NCBI RefSeq assembly: GCF_964340395.1
Contig: NC_135554.1
Coordinates: 1,525,001 to 1,589,000 of the forward strand
Length of the DNA stretch: 64,000 bases
Direction of reading: 5' to 3'
Origin: Glandiceps talaboti
Lineage: Eukaryota > Hemichordata > Enteropneusta > Spengelidae
A program made the position numbers and the translations under genes. Positions 28,401 through 42,700 of this stretch are shown here, piece after piece. Position 1 is the stretch's first letter; each line of letters begins with the position of its first letter. The notes beneath the pieces are model-generated. The model saw only the letters and a list, made by a program, of their open reading frames with translations. It did no database searches and had not been told where the DNA came from.

Positions 28401-30710
28401 ATTCCTGAAATAGACATATCTGATACACTATGATCGTTGGTAATCAAATGCATAGATACGGGATAGTTATGATTCTTTTGTCTGGTCAGGCGGAGATGTT
28501 CCACAAAACGATCACCAAGACAACGTACAGTTGAATCTATATATAAAAATACCGCCAATGGCTTTGTAGCACAACTGTAGTTTTTAAAAATGTTTATCCA
28601 TATGCTAGTCTATGCTAACAATAGGTGTTTATTTGCTGAATAACTATCCAGTTGCCTATCCAACCATGTTGCTATCTTTACGATAAATGCTATCATTTGG
28701 CTGTTGCTCTGGGCGTGGTCATGTTGTTAGATATATTTGCATACATTTGTGTATGTTTTTGTTCACTTGTGTATGAATTCCTGATATTATCTTTGCAATA
28801 TACGTGATCATTTGGCTGTTGCTATGGGCGTGGTCTTGTTGCTAGGAAAATTTACATACATTTTTTGAATGTTTATTCAATTGTCTATTAAACCCTGTTG
28901 TTATCTTTGTGAAATACACCACCGTTTGGCTGTTGCTATGGGCGTGGTCATGGTTACTAGGGTATTTCCATACATTTTTAAAATGTTAATTCATCTGTCT
29001 TTCTATTCCTGTTGTTATCTTTGCAATATACGCGATTATTTGGCTGTTGTTATGGGCGTGGTCTTGTTGCTATGCAAATTTACATACATTTTTTGGATGT
29101 TTATTCAATTATCTATTAAACCCTGTTGTTATCTTTGTGAAATACACCACCGTTTGGCTGTTGCTATGGGCGTGGTCATGGTTGCTAGGGTATTTGCATA
29201 CATTTTTTGAATGTTTACTCACTTGCTTACCAGATGATGTTGTTATTTGACCAAAATATACTGCCATTTGGTTGTTGCTAAGGGCGTGGTCATGGTCGCT
29301 AGGGCCAATTTTGTCAAAATGTTTTTAAGAAAATCTGCAGAATAACAGTTTCAGAAACATCTCACCAAGTTTCAGACTAATTGACCAAGTACTTTTTGAG
29401 ATATAAGTTTTTGACCAAAAATGAACATTTTTACACCTAATTTGCATATCACTCATGGAATCATGGTAAGCATAATATTTCTTTGTCCATACATCCCTAG
29501 ATACATTCCCATTAAATTTCAGCCCAATCTGCTCAGTAGTTTTAGAATTATAGATTTTTAACCAAAAAGACACATTTTTAGCCCTAATTTGCATATCACT
29601 GATGGAATCATCCCGTCATGAACAAATCTTACTTTACACCACCTTAAGAATGTTCCCACCAAATTTCGCACCAATCTGCCCAGTAGTTTCTGAGTTTAAG
29701 TTTTTTGACCAACAAGCCATTGAGAATGACATAGTCCCCGCTATGATTGGGTTTTAAGGAATTAGCACTACTCTGATCACGCAACAACACTTGTGAACCT
29801 AAATCAAACAGACTTAGATATGTTGTGTCTGCTTGTCGGACATGGAACATGCCTACAACAAGAAAGGATTGTTCGGGTATGGGGGATCATATCAATATGA
29901 AAATGGATATGCAAATGTATGTCATAGAACACTGTCCTAATACCAACTCTGAATGAGATCTGTTCAAGCATGTCTGAGTTATGGCTTTGGACATGGAAAA
30001 TTCACAAACAAAATGGCTGGCAGGCAGCCATATTGGATCGTATCATGACGAAAATGGATATGCACATGTATGTCATAGAACACTGTCCTACTACCAACTT
30101 CGAATGAGATCTGTTCAAGCATGTCTGAGTTATGGCTTTGGACATGGAAAATTTGCAAACAAAATGGCTGCCAGGCAGCCATATTGGATCGTATCACAAT
30201 GAAAATGGATATGCACATGTATGTCATAGAACACTGTCCTAATACCAACTCTGAATGAGATCTGTGTGAGAATGTCTGAGTTATGGCTTTAGACAGGGAA
30301 AATTCGCAAACAAAATGGCTGCTAGGCGGCCATATTGGATCGTATCATAAAACAAATTGACGTGCATATGTATGCCATAGCATGTTGCCCCTGTACCAAG
30401 TTTGAAAAAAATCGGTACAGGCATCTCCAAGAAATGGCTGCGGACGGACGGACGGACGGACGGACGGACGCACGGACGCACGGACGGACAGACGGAACCC
30501 AATCCATAAGTCCCCGTTCGGGACTTCGTCCGCGGGGACTAAAAATCACATTTTTTGACCCAAATCACACACCTGTGATGCGATCATTTTGATTTGAACA
30601 ATTTCCCAACTAGACACCCAAAGTAATGGACCCACCAAATATCGTGGCAATCGGTTCAGCGGTTTTTGACTTTAAGTTGTTTACACACACACACACACAC
30701 ACACACACAT

Positions 30711-30773
<63 letters not shown>

Positions 30774-33700
30774 GACAGACGTCGGGCGATCCCTATAGCA
30801 CTACTGAACAAGTTCAGTTGTGCTAAAAAACCACATTTCTGACATGTAATGCAATACACTACATTAGTACTAATACAAGTAAATCTACGCGTAACAGGCA
30901 CACTGTTCTTAGGGCCAAAAACATGATTGGTATTAATAATGAAACCACATGTACCACATCGAGTACGATCGCATGGAAATGAACCAGCATTAACTTCCAA
31001 TTCAAGTTGTTCTGTATGGACCACCATATCTCTAAGACTGGTATCACGACGCCAAGCTGTTAATGGTACTTCAGGAAACAATGAATTGGTAACCCTATTA
31101 GAACGTTAGATATTAAAATGCTTGTATATAATGTTTTTAACTCTAGTGGAAAAGGGATGGTATGTAAGAGCTAGTATGGGACGATCGTTGTTACTCTTCT
31201 GATCATGTGATTTGATACAAGCTTCCCTAGACAAAGATGATACTTTATGTAAAACCGCATTGGTAACAGACATAGGATAACCACGTTGATGGAAGTACGT
31301 GCAAAATTCAGCAGAACTTTCTCTGAAATCCAAATCACTACTACAAATACGACGTAAACGAAGTAATTGTGAATAGGGAATGGAATCTTTACACTTATTA
31401 GGACGTGATGAACCATACTGCAAATATGAATGTGAATCAGTAGGTTTAGTATAAATAGATGTAGCTATATCATCACCTTCAATCCTAAGTGTGTGTGTGT
31501 GTGTGTGTGTAGTTCAAGGTATGGTAAAACTGTAGAGAAATAATTGTGATCAAAGACAAAAAAATTGTGTCAAAATGTCAGGATGGACATGGTACAAAGT
31601 TCGAAATTTGATCATGCATGTTGATACACAGTCACAATATACAATATACAACATTGAGAATGACATAGTCCCCGCTTTGATTGGGTTTTAAGGAATTATC
31701 ACTACTCTGATCACACACCAACACTTGTGAACCTAAATCAAACAGACTTAGATATGTTGTGTCTGCTTGTTGGACATGGAACATGCCTACAACAATAAAG
31801 GATGGGTCGGGTATGGGGGATCATATCACGATGAAAATGGATATGCACATGTATGTCATAGAACACTGTCCTAATACCAACTTTGAATGTGATCTGTTCA
31901 AGCATGTCTGAGTTATGGCTTTGGACATGGAAAATTCACAAACAAAATGGCTGCTAGGCGACCATATTGGATCGTATCATGACAACAATGAATATGCACA
32001 TGTATGTCATAGAACACTGTCCTCTTACCAACTTTGAATGAGATCTGTTCAAGCATGTCTGAGTTATGGCTTTAGACAGTGAAAATTTGCAAACAAAATG
32101 GCCACTAGGCGGCCATATTGGATCGTATCATGAAACAAATTGACGTGCATATGTATGCCATTGCATGTTGCCCCTGTACCAAGTTTGAAAAAAATCGGTC
32201 CAGGTATCTCCAAGAAACAGCTGCGGACAGACGGACGGACGGAACCCAATCCATAAGTCCCCGTCCCGGACTTCATCCGGCGGAGACTAATAATTATACT
32301 TTTGTGGTTAATTGTTCAAGGAGTTAAATATTTGCATCCTTTGCATAATTATGCAAATTTTATGAGGCTAAATTGAATTTCAAGATTACAAATGATATGT
32401 TTGGAGAATAGGTATCATCTAATAAATAATTAAATAAATACATGAATAATAAAAATAAAGTATCTCAGAAAGTGAGACATTTAGAATCATATAATTGCAC
32501 ATTGTATATATATATACAAATATCAATATAGGATTGAATGATTGAAAATATACAATTATAACATATTACACAAAATATCCTAATTGTACATGTAAATATA
32601 TGCTTTTAGCTGTAAAACACCTGCTACCTTGGAAGGGGGTAATTTTTATGGCACAACTACATTTTTGAAACCTTTGTTTGACCACTGCACAAAGTAAAGT
32701 GACCCTGTAAAATGGAACAGTAAAATAACTTCAGAGTTACACAATTCAGTTTCCAAGAATTGGATTGTAAAAATTTTGGTTTGACCCTGTACAATGGAAC
32801 AGTAAAATAGCTTCAAAATTACAAAACTTCAATTTGCAAGAATTGAATTCTAAACACTTTGGTTTGACCTGCATAGTTTTATAAGGAAGTAAAACTTGTC
32901 TAGCAGAATAACACATTACCAATCACAGAGGTTTGCAAGGATTGTATACTAGAAACTTTGTTTGACAAATTTCTATATTGAATGAAAATTCAACCCTATT
33001 CAAAATGGTGACACTAAGATGAACAATTATTCATCAATGTCCAGTTTAGTGGAAATCTTATCCATGGCATTGACAAGTGGCACAAACTGTTCGAGAACGA
33101 TGATGAATACCAGCACCTCTATCCGAACAAACACAGCAGTCTCTCTCTCTGTTATTTGGGAGTCGTCGGAGTTGTATGAGATGGCTGTTGTTGTGCAAGA
33201 CACCCCCCCCCAACCCCCTATGATTGGTAATGTGTTCCTCTGCCAGACCAGCTATGACCTCCTTATAAATCTCTTCTCTGCTAAACACATGATCATGGTT
33301 CGTGTTTTGTTTATACAAAATATAGGCATTTAGGAGCATTCGATGGAGTAGGTTGAAGACCATTTTCTTCCAAAATTTTAGTGACTTTCTTTCATCATTG
33401 TATACATATAGCATCATGTCAGCCATGTCCACACCACCCATGTATTGGTTGTAATAGGTGACAATGCGTGGCTTAGGTTGGTGATCTTGGTCAAACTGTG
33501 CGGACACTGTGATGTTCGATGACAGCAACATCACTGGCTTTCTGGATGGTCTTTCACGAAATGAAACACAGAGTAAATGCCCTTGTCTGGCATACTCTGT
33601 TACTCCAGCAGTGGGTCTTGCATTCTTGATCATAGCTGGTGTACCCTTCCTGTTTGATCGCAGGGTCCCTATCAGATATGTCTGGTTTGTCAGGAGATTT

Positions 33701-36700
33701 CTGCCCAGGGTGATGCTTGTGTAGAAGTTATCCACAATGATATGGTAACCTTTATTGAGAAGCTGACTGATTTCGAGAAGTCACATGACTACATCATGTG
33801 AGAGACCATTTACACCTCCTCTGTCTCTGGCTGCCCCACCATAGGCTGATTGGGAACAGATATACCCAGTGAGTCTTTCACATGCCACCCATAACTTCAT
33901 GCCAAAACGCTGGTGGTGTTTGTTTGGCATATACTGAATGAGGTCGGTTCTATTTTTGCTACCAACAAGTGATTTGTCTACTGAGACTTCCTGACGTGGA
34001 ACATAGTAGTGACGGTAAAAGTCTGTTACAATGGTCTATGAGACAGCCAAATTTGTTCTGTGGGTCATAAGCTGGGTCACCATGTTGTGGTAAGGAGTTG
34101 TTGTCTACTATATGGAAAAATTTCAAAAACAGTTGAAATCTGTTCCTTGAAAATACAGTACGAAACAATGGTGTTGACTGGGATGCGTACTTGGTTTCCC
34201 AATAGTCAGTGATTCTGTTCTTCTTTATCAGACCCATGGTTAGAATGATGGCAATGAACGCCTTCATTTCAACTAACGTTGTACCATCATTCCACCTCCA
34301 CACTCGACGGCCCAAGTCTTGCTTGGTTTGCTTGTATAAATGAGGTCGCATACCTATTAGTTTCCCTGACAAAAGTATTGAGGAGATCGATTGTCAAAAA
34401 CAGCATGAAGTAGACTAGGGAGAAGCATACCTGGGCAGCGATCGTCGAGGGCAGGTCACTTCTTGAAACACAAACAGGGCTTCATGATGGTCTTTGGGCG
34501 GGAAAACCTGCAGCCACGGAGCTGGAATATTATGGTCATCATCCTCTGAATTTTCTGACGAGCTTTGTTCACTCTCTGAGTCAAAATCTGACTCAGAAGT
34601 CGTCGACAATTACAGGACATCGCCATTACAGGAAAATGTAAACATTACCTTTGGTCCCTTTGTTGACTGAACCTTGACTGTTTGAACTCACAGTGAACTA
34701 GCTGCCGACGTTACGCAAGTTGTATCAACGGAAATTGAATAAACCTAGTATATTGTGTAAAATCATCATTGATTGGATATTTTTATTATAAAAATGTCAT
34801 CATATATGCAATGAACGAATCAAAATATCCCCATTTTACCATTTTACATAAATTCTATTTTTACCCCTAATTTGCATATTAATGACCCAGTCAATTTGTC
34901 TTGAACAAACTTATATCTGCTCATCCTAAAACATCGACACAACAAATTTCAACTCAATTGGCATAGTAGTTTTGTAGATTTTTGAAACATTTTTATCCAA
35001 AATTCTAAAATATACTGACCATGCAGTTTTGACAGATGGACGACTGAGAATTACCCTGCTGAAGGTGAATATACTGACCATGCAGTTTTGACAGATGGAC
35101 GACTGAGAATCAACCTGCTGAAGGTTAATATACTGACCATGCAGTTTTGACAGATGGACGACTGAGAATCACCCTGCTGACAGTGAATATACTGACCATG
35201 CAGTTTTGACAGATGGACGACTGAGAATCACCCTGCTGAAGGTGAATATATTGACAATGCAGTTTTGACAGATGGACGACTGAGAATCACCCTGCTGAAG
35301 GTGAATATACTGACCATGCAGTTTTGACAGATGGATAACTGAGAATCATCCTGCTGAAAGTGAATATATTGACAATGCAGTTTTGACAGATGGACGACTG
35401 AGAATCACCCTGCTGAAGGTGAATATATTGACAATGCAGTTTTGACAGATGGATAACTGAGAATCATCCTGCTGACAGTGAATATATTGACAATGCAGTT
35501 TTGACAGATGGACGACTGAGAATCACCCTGCTGAAGGTGAATATATTGACAATGCAGTTTTGACAGATGGACGACTGAGAATCACCCTGCTGACAGTGAA
35601 TATACTGACCATGCAGTTTTGACAGATGGACGACTGAGAATCACCCTGCTGAAGGTGAATATACTGACCATGCAGTTTTGACAGATGGATAACTGAGAAT
35701 CATCCTGCTGAAAGTGAATATATTGACAATGCAGTTTTGACAGATGGACGACTGAGAATCACCCTGCTGAAGGTGAATATATTGACAATGCAGTTTTGAC
35801 AGATGGACGACTGAGAATCACCCTGCTGACAGTGAATATACTGACCATGCAGTTTTGACAGATGGACGACTGAGAATCACCCTGCTGAAGGTGAATATAC
35901 TGACCATGCAGTTTTGACAGATGGATAACTGAGAATCATCCTGCTGAAAGTGAATATATTGACAATGCAGTTTTGACAGATGGATGACTGAGAATCACGC
36001 AGAACTAGGAAAACTGCCTTTAGCTCTAGCCAGACGATGTGGTGAGAGCTGTCTTGGGGGTTCCAAACACCTGCTGTCATCTGACTGTCTAGGTAAGCTC
36101 CCCAGCCCTCTTGTGATGCATCCGTATACAGGGACAGATCCCTGTGACTGTACAAAATGGACTTGTCTTTTAGAAGGTTGCTCTGGTCTAGCCACCATTC
36201 TAAATGGAACCTCAGCATTGGAATTGGAATTGGAACCATGGTGCTGATTGGCTGAAAATTGGGTCGCCAAAGGGCGAGAAGGTACAATTTAATTGGCCTG
36301 ATCCGGAGTCTGACCCATTGTACTATATCGATTAAGGATAGCCCAGGAGAGACAGAAAATGTTTCGCTGTTATCTGTCTCAGTGGCCATAGGTTCTGAAT
36401 GACTGAGAGTAGCTTGTCTATCCATTCTTGTGTAGGGCAAGCTATTCCCTTGTGTGTGATCAATCTCATTCCCACGAATACTGTATCTTGACTTGGGATG
36501 AGAACTGACTTGTCGTAACTGGAAATAAAATCCAGAGAATGGATTAACAACAATGGCAGCTTTGTCTTTCCGTGCTCTTGATAGAGAGGTTACGGACAGA
36601 ATAGAAGTGAGGGGCAATTGTCTGGCAAATTCCAGAACATAACCATCCCTTACCATGGACAAAACCCATTTGTCTTGTGAGATTGTATCCCACACATTTG

Positions 36701-39700
36701 CAAAGTGGCTTAGTCTGCCCCCCACTGGAATTTCCAGTCTTGGAATGGGGAGTTCCTGTATCGTGTTGCCGAGTGGAGAGTCAGGAGTGCTGCTGCGAGT
36801 CAGAGCCTGATCTTTTAAAGCTGCTCTTGCTAAAAACGGGCTTGTCGGGACCAGCCTTGCCTCTACCCCGTTGACTACGCAGTTAACCATGTGGACGTCC
36901 CCTGCTAGATTGTCCAGGTTTACTCCTGTTGCCTTGGAAATTTCTGTTTGTCGGCACCATATTATCACTTGTACGGTTGGTTAGCTTTCAGCCTTGCTGA
37001 GGTGGAGGTTGTACGTGGAGACTCCCACATTAACCGTTCTCTCTGTTTTGCTTCGCTGGCCCACTGGGCTAGGGAAGTCAAATTACCAGCAAACAGTGAG
37101 GAAGTGGAAAACGAGGAGCCTCTTGCTTCCTGTTTCAGTTCCTGTGTTAATGAGTTAGACTCTCGTTTCAGGAAGGCATCCCTCTCCATCAAAATAAGTG
37201 CTGCCCGAACTCTCGCTGAAGATTCGGAGATGGGGTAGAGCCCTTTCATTGCAATGCGCAATAGCCTGAGAAGCTTAGGCACCTCTGGGGTTTCTTACTG
37301 TAGTTCAGACGTTGCTACAGCTAGAAACCAATCCATGACAGAACATGCAAGGATACTTTCTGCGTGCATTTCCCCTAACTGCTTTAACTGAGTGCCGGGG
37401 ATAGACACGGAGTTGAAAGTTTTGGCTTTGGCGTCCACAGCCTCGGCATCAGTGTCTAGGCTGGGGTAATCAATCCATGGATCAGTTGTGTGAGTCTTGT
37501 ATGCACGAGGCCGACTTTTTAACCATGGAAAATGACCAGGTTTTAACGCAGCAGCTTTATTGCCCTCGCCTAAAACCTCTGATGTTATTTTGTCCAGTTG
37601 ACCTGAGTACATGGAAGAAAGTGGAAGAGTAGATGGTTCTTTGACCGGTTGAGACTTTTCCATTTCTTCAAATGCCATGCAAAACTCTGACTTCATAGTG
37701 GGAGCTGGCGGAGGCTTAGGACAATGGTCTGGGTACCGATTGTAAACCCATTGAATGCACTCGTGGAAGGAGAACTCCTCATCACGAGTAGGGGAAGTTG
37801 AACGCAAAGTGCCCACTACACTGGGGGTATCTGGTTCATTTCCCCCAAAGGAGGCATCACTGGGAGCCTTTAATGACATTTTGTCTATGTCTCTCCTGGC
37901 CCGACACTTTGATCGAACTGGGGAGACCTCCTGTCGACTGGGTACATGCCTGGGTGACCTCTCACTGAAGTACCGATCAAAACATTTAGAAGAACATGAC
38001 CTTGAATGGCTACTCTCACTCGACTTGGAGGACGAAGAAGATTTTGAATGTGAACAGAAACTCCACCCTCTAGGGACTGGAGATCCTTGGTTTGAGGGAG
38101 AACAATCTCTTGACCTCTGCGTTCTGAAACGACTGCAAGAACGAAAGGGAGAATCCCTGGTAGGGGGCATGAAATCACGCTGTGTTCTCCTAGCAATACG
38201 CTTTGAACCCTCAGCCCTGTAATAAGGGAGGGACGGCCAGTGGTACTGTTTTGATGACGTTGAAGGATTCTAGTCGAAAGTCTACAGTATCATGTTTGGC
38301 ATGTAATTCACACATTACCGTATGACATGCAGATATCAATGTATAGCATCAGCTGTGGTCAGTACACACTTTGTCTTTGTAAACAGTTGAGTATTAACGG
38401 AGTATGTAAATTATGGTGACCTCTGAGATAACTCCTAAGCAGTGAATAATTTTGACACAATTGCTAGTTTGTCACTTGTTGAGGAGCGGTGTGATTCAAA
38501 ATTTGGAGTCGCCAGTTTACCTAAAGAAGTGCAAGTCTGAGTCGCTAGTCAATAAATCAATTCACCATTTGACCATCTAGTGATTGGCAGCAGGAACACT
38601 GCTAGAATGACTGAACAGTAATCAATTCCATGTTATACTATGCAATAGAGCTATTTACTTAAAAGTAAAACTCACCCTTGTTTAAGATGGGTTTTAATAC
38701 TGCATCTTCTGTCTTGCTGTCACATAGTAAATCTTCATTTTGTGTGGCACCTTGTTCTCTAATCTTGGATGTACAAGATAACATGAATCCATTGTTACTA
38801 CCACTGGTTGCTAGGATACCAGAATCTACATCATCATCAGCAGCAATGCCATTCATATCATTTTCTATGAAGGCCTGGGTAGTGGTTCCTAATGATGAAC
38901 GTGAATTTAACCGACCTGTGGAAGAAATGTGTCCACTTAATATTCAAATATTAGCCAATGAAGTCTGAAGGATGTGGGGGATCTGTGGCCTAACTAAAAG
39001 TATTTGACTGTAACTATACTGATAAGACAGCTAGACCACTGGGCATTCGCTTAAGAGAACATATTAGCGGCTGTCAACCATTATCAGCAGTAGAACACTT
39101 GAAGAAGTCACAACATAAATGTGATACGGTGTCAAAATGTAGGATAAAACAGAACAACATTACAGACGCAGGTTGAAGGAAGCCATATGCATTCATCGCA
39201 GCTAATTCGCTGTGTGTACTGTTCTGTTAACGTCACTTCCAGTTTGAGTGCTAATAAATGGTGTTGTCGCGTCAGTTATTGCAGTGGTGAACATAAAATT
39301 AGAACCAATGGTATTGTAGCACGACTGTTCATTTTTTAGAAATGTTTATCCACATGCTGATCCAAGCTAGGTATGGGTGTTCATTTGCTGAATGATTATC
39401 CAGTAGCCTATCCAACCCTGTTGTTATCTTTGCAATATACACGATCATTTGGCTGTTGCTATGGGCACGGTCATGTTGCTAGACATATTTGCATATAAAT
39501 TTTGAATGTTAGTTCACTTGTCTATGAATCCCTGGTGTTGTCTTTACAATTTACATGATCATTTGGCTATTGCTATGGGCTTGGTTTTGATGCTAAGTAT
39601 ACTTGCTTACATTTTTTGAATGCTTATCCATTTGTCTATTAATCCCTCTTGTTATCTTTGCAATATATGTGATCATTTGGTTGTTGCCATGGCCATGGTC

Positions 39701-42700
39701 TTGTTGCTAGGCATTTACATACATTTTTTGAATGCTTGTTCACTTGTCTATGAATCCTGTTGTTATCTTTGTGAAATACACCATCTTTTGGATATTGCTA
39801 TGGGTGTGGTCATGGTTGCAGGGATATTTGCATGCATTCCATTGTGGTGATGGTTGTTAGGGCCAATTGTGTCAAAATATTTTGAAGAGAATCTGCAGAA
39901 TAACACTTCTAGAAACATCTCACCAAGTTTCAGTCTCATTGACCAAGTACTTTTTGACCAAAATTCACATTTTTACACCTAATTTGCATATTACTGATGA
40001 GATTATTATACGCTTAATATTTCTTCATCTATATACCCAGAGATGCATCCCTGTTAAATTTCAGCACAATCTGCTGAGTAGTTTTGGAATTATAGGTTTT
40101 TGACCAAAAAGACATATTTTAGCCCTAATTTGCATATTACTAAGGGACTCATTATGTCATGAACAAATCTTAATTTACTCACCCCTAAGAATGTTCCCAT
40201 CAAATTTCTTGCCAATCTGCATAGTACTTTTGAAGTTAAAGTTTTTTGACCAAAAATCACATTGTTTGACCAAAAACCAACATCTCTGATGCAATAATAT
40301 TCATTTGAACAATTCACAACTAACTAGATACCAAAAGTAACATAACCACCAAATATCAAAGCAATCGGTCCAGCAGTTTTTGACTTAAAAGGTGATTCAA
40401 AATGCTCACAATCACTATTGCTATTTTCCTAGACGACATGTTTGTGAAACGTATTCTGGTTTTAAAACTTTAAAAAAGCGTCTGCAAACACCTTAAAATG
40501 ACTTTTTTTCAGTCAGTTCCCTTCGGATTCACTTCGAGAGTTTTCGGGTATTTCCGGTCCCACCTAGACCACAGGATTTTATGACGTCATAGAGAGACAT
40601 CGTTAGCACATAGCCTACGGACGAGCGTAGTCAACAGGTGAATAAAACTCAACAGCATTGTGAAAAAATACATTGCCGGTGGTTGTAATAGACATCAGTA
40701 AACAAAAACTACAGTCTACATGTCTTATTAACCAACATTTACTGATATTTACTCACATTTCCTGACTAATTGTCAGTGTCTGTGGGTATAAATGCTAAAA
40801 TATTAGTCTTCCTCAAATCCCCAGGGAGCATACAATCCATTGCAGCCATTTCAGCGCATAGGATTAAAGCCTTCACATTGCAACCTACATCCTACCAAGT
40901 CCCCAATTATACAGCTGGGTTGACAAGCACAGTCGTGGTTCAAATCTTGCCCAAGGATTTTAGCCACTCAGAAACAAACAGCAGGCAGCGACAGGGCTCA
41001 AACCTGAAGACTAAAGGGCTGTTGTGCTGTTCTGATCCGAGCCAGGGGTAATAAATTGTAAAGAGCTTTGAACACGGTGTGGGAAAGCTCTATATAAGAA
41101 CCCAACATTATTATTGTACTTTTAATAGTAATCAATAGTGAACGTCAAGTTTTTGTTTTTTGTTTTGATTTCTATACAAATTAAGTTTGTGCTATACATT
41201 TTACTTGATATTGTGATAGTTTTTAAGGTCCTTTTTGTTCTATATCGGACATTAGATTTTCACAGTTTTTAAGGTCCCTCTCCTCTTTGGTTATATCTTG
41301 GATATTATGTTTTTTAACAGTTTTTTAAGGGCTTTCTGTTTTTATTGGACATTTTCAGTTTAACCTTTTTTTCAGTTTTGTAAAGCGCATTGAGGCTGTT
41401 GCGTAATGCGCTGATAAGAATTTATTATTATTATTATGACAGTTTTAGATACCTCATTACTCTCAGCTCTTTGTTCATTTTTAAATACTTCTGTTGTCAT
41501 GACAACAACCTAACTAATTTTTCTCTTGATACTTACCCACATGTTTTGGTAGAGGAAGTTGAGATGAATTGTGCAGAGCAAATACTGGTAATGGCCACAT
41601 GAAATCTTGGTGAAGTTTCTTTAAAGCTTCAATAGGGTCATCCACCTTGGCAGCTCTTAGCCTAGAAGAGGGAAAGTAGTGCCAACTGTATATTTGTGCA
41701 ACGATTGATGATGTAATTTTCAGATGGTTTGATTGCTAAGACATTGATTCTGTCTTGTTGATTCATACACATCCCTGTTGTTATCTTTGGGCAATATACT
41801 CTTGGTTACTGTAACATGTATGGGTGTGTCCATGGTTACTATGTATAGTTACTATTGTTATCTTTAGGCAATATACTTAAATTAGGACCAACTACGATAA
41901 AAGACGATGTCATTATTGGAAACAAGGAAGATGAGAATCACTCTCCATTGTGTGTCGGGAATCACAAATTATGTGTACCTACATTCAAAGGTGACATCTC
42001 TAAAGGAAACAAAGAAAGGTGAACTTATTATTTATCGTCAGTTATTCATAAACTTGAACACCTCATTATCTCCTGTTTCCCTGTCATGAATTGTCTCTAG
42101 TGGTCATTACTCGTCTTTACTGGTAACTCGTTAGGACGCGTAATTACAATACAATGTTATTGATTTTGATTTCGCCCCTAATATGCTGTACTGTTGATAT
42201 ACATACCTTTCTTTTCTAAGCCAACCAACCAATCCAAAGTCCAGATGAGCTGAAAACATTCCTAGATCCTTGACTCTAGCTGCAGATAGTAATTTTCTGG
42301 CATGACGACATAAAATAGTATCTAGGAAGAATTCATCACTGGACCCACCACTGTCCTTTCTGTGTACAGAGGTTCTATAAAATTAACAAGATATCGTTCT
42401 AGAATGTATGATGTCATTGTTCATTATAGGGGGTATTAGTAATTCAATTGCCTAGAAATTGGTGCCAAAAGTACATTGATATGTCGATTACTGTTTACCA
42501 TAACACAACAAACAGGTCAGCGATCAGAATTCGAAGTTCACTGTGACTGAAGAAAAGAACGAACTATCGGTGAGTGACATGACAGCTGATATTTTTTATT
42601 CTTTGTCTGATTCTGACTCTGAATTTGAGTGATTTATCTTCTGACATAGAGGATGATGTACCATTAGCCAGGTTAGTTTGACGTAACTCAGATGACGAGG

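Larger units (their letters stand above)
28550..30829 (+). mobile_element. F1 element inserted in the Penelope-like element
   Basis: Starts TACCGCCAATGGCTTTGTAG and ends GTTCAGTTGTGCTA. Host flanks are TATATAAAAA on the left and AAAAACCACA on the right, consistent with a short A-rich target duplication. It contains about five 115-bp modules (28700-29300), the second module type, an F2 insertion (29719-30541) and (CA)n from 30684. Confidence 0.88.
28275..31490 (-). pseudogene. Penelope-like element remnant (RT C end + GIY-YIG), split by F1
   Basis: Minus strand. 31490-31109 has the RT end ([56 protein letters not shown]). 31081-30832 has the connector with [12 protein letters not shown] and [11 protein letters not shown]. 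The frame then enters the F1 element (30829-28550) and resumes at 28549 as [30 protein letters not shown] and [10 protein letters not shown], the GIY-YIG endonuclease. Joining the ends gives CQKCGFLYIDST. One in-frame stop sits near 31106 and the 3' end is shifted. It is intronic and antisense-neutral (same strand as RIC1). The 5' RT core is missing beyond 31490. Confidence 0.88.

Noticed and set aside
28869-29250. Cysteine-rich repetitive frame ([19 protein letters not shown])
   Set aside because: It is the translation of the tandem 115-bp F1 modules, seen in every F1 copy in different frames.
37755-38222. Plus-strand 155-codon frame in the DIRS region
   Set aside because: It is the reverse of the gag-like Ser/Arg-rich frame, which continues with DIRS RT and RNase H motifs on the minus strand.
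40770-41051. 93-codon plus-strand frame as a small gene
   Set aside because: It lies in a SINE/LINE-tail-type dispersed repeat (ending in the AAAGCTCTATATAAGAAC tail) and has no recognisable domain.
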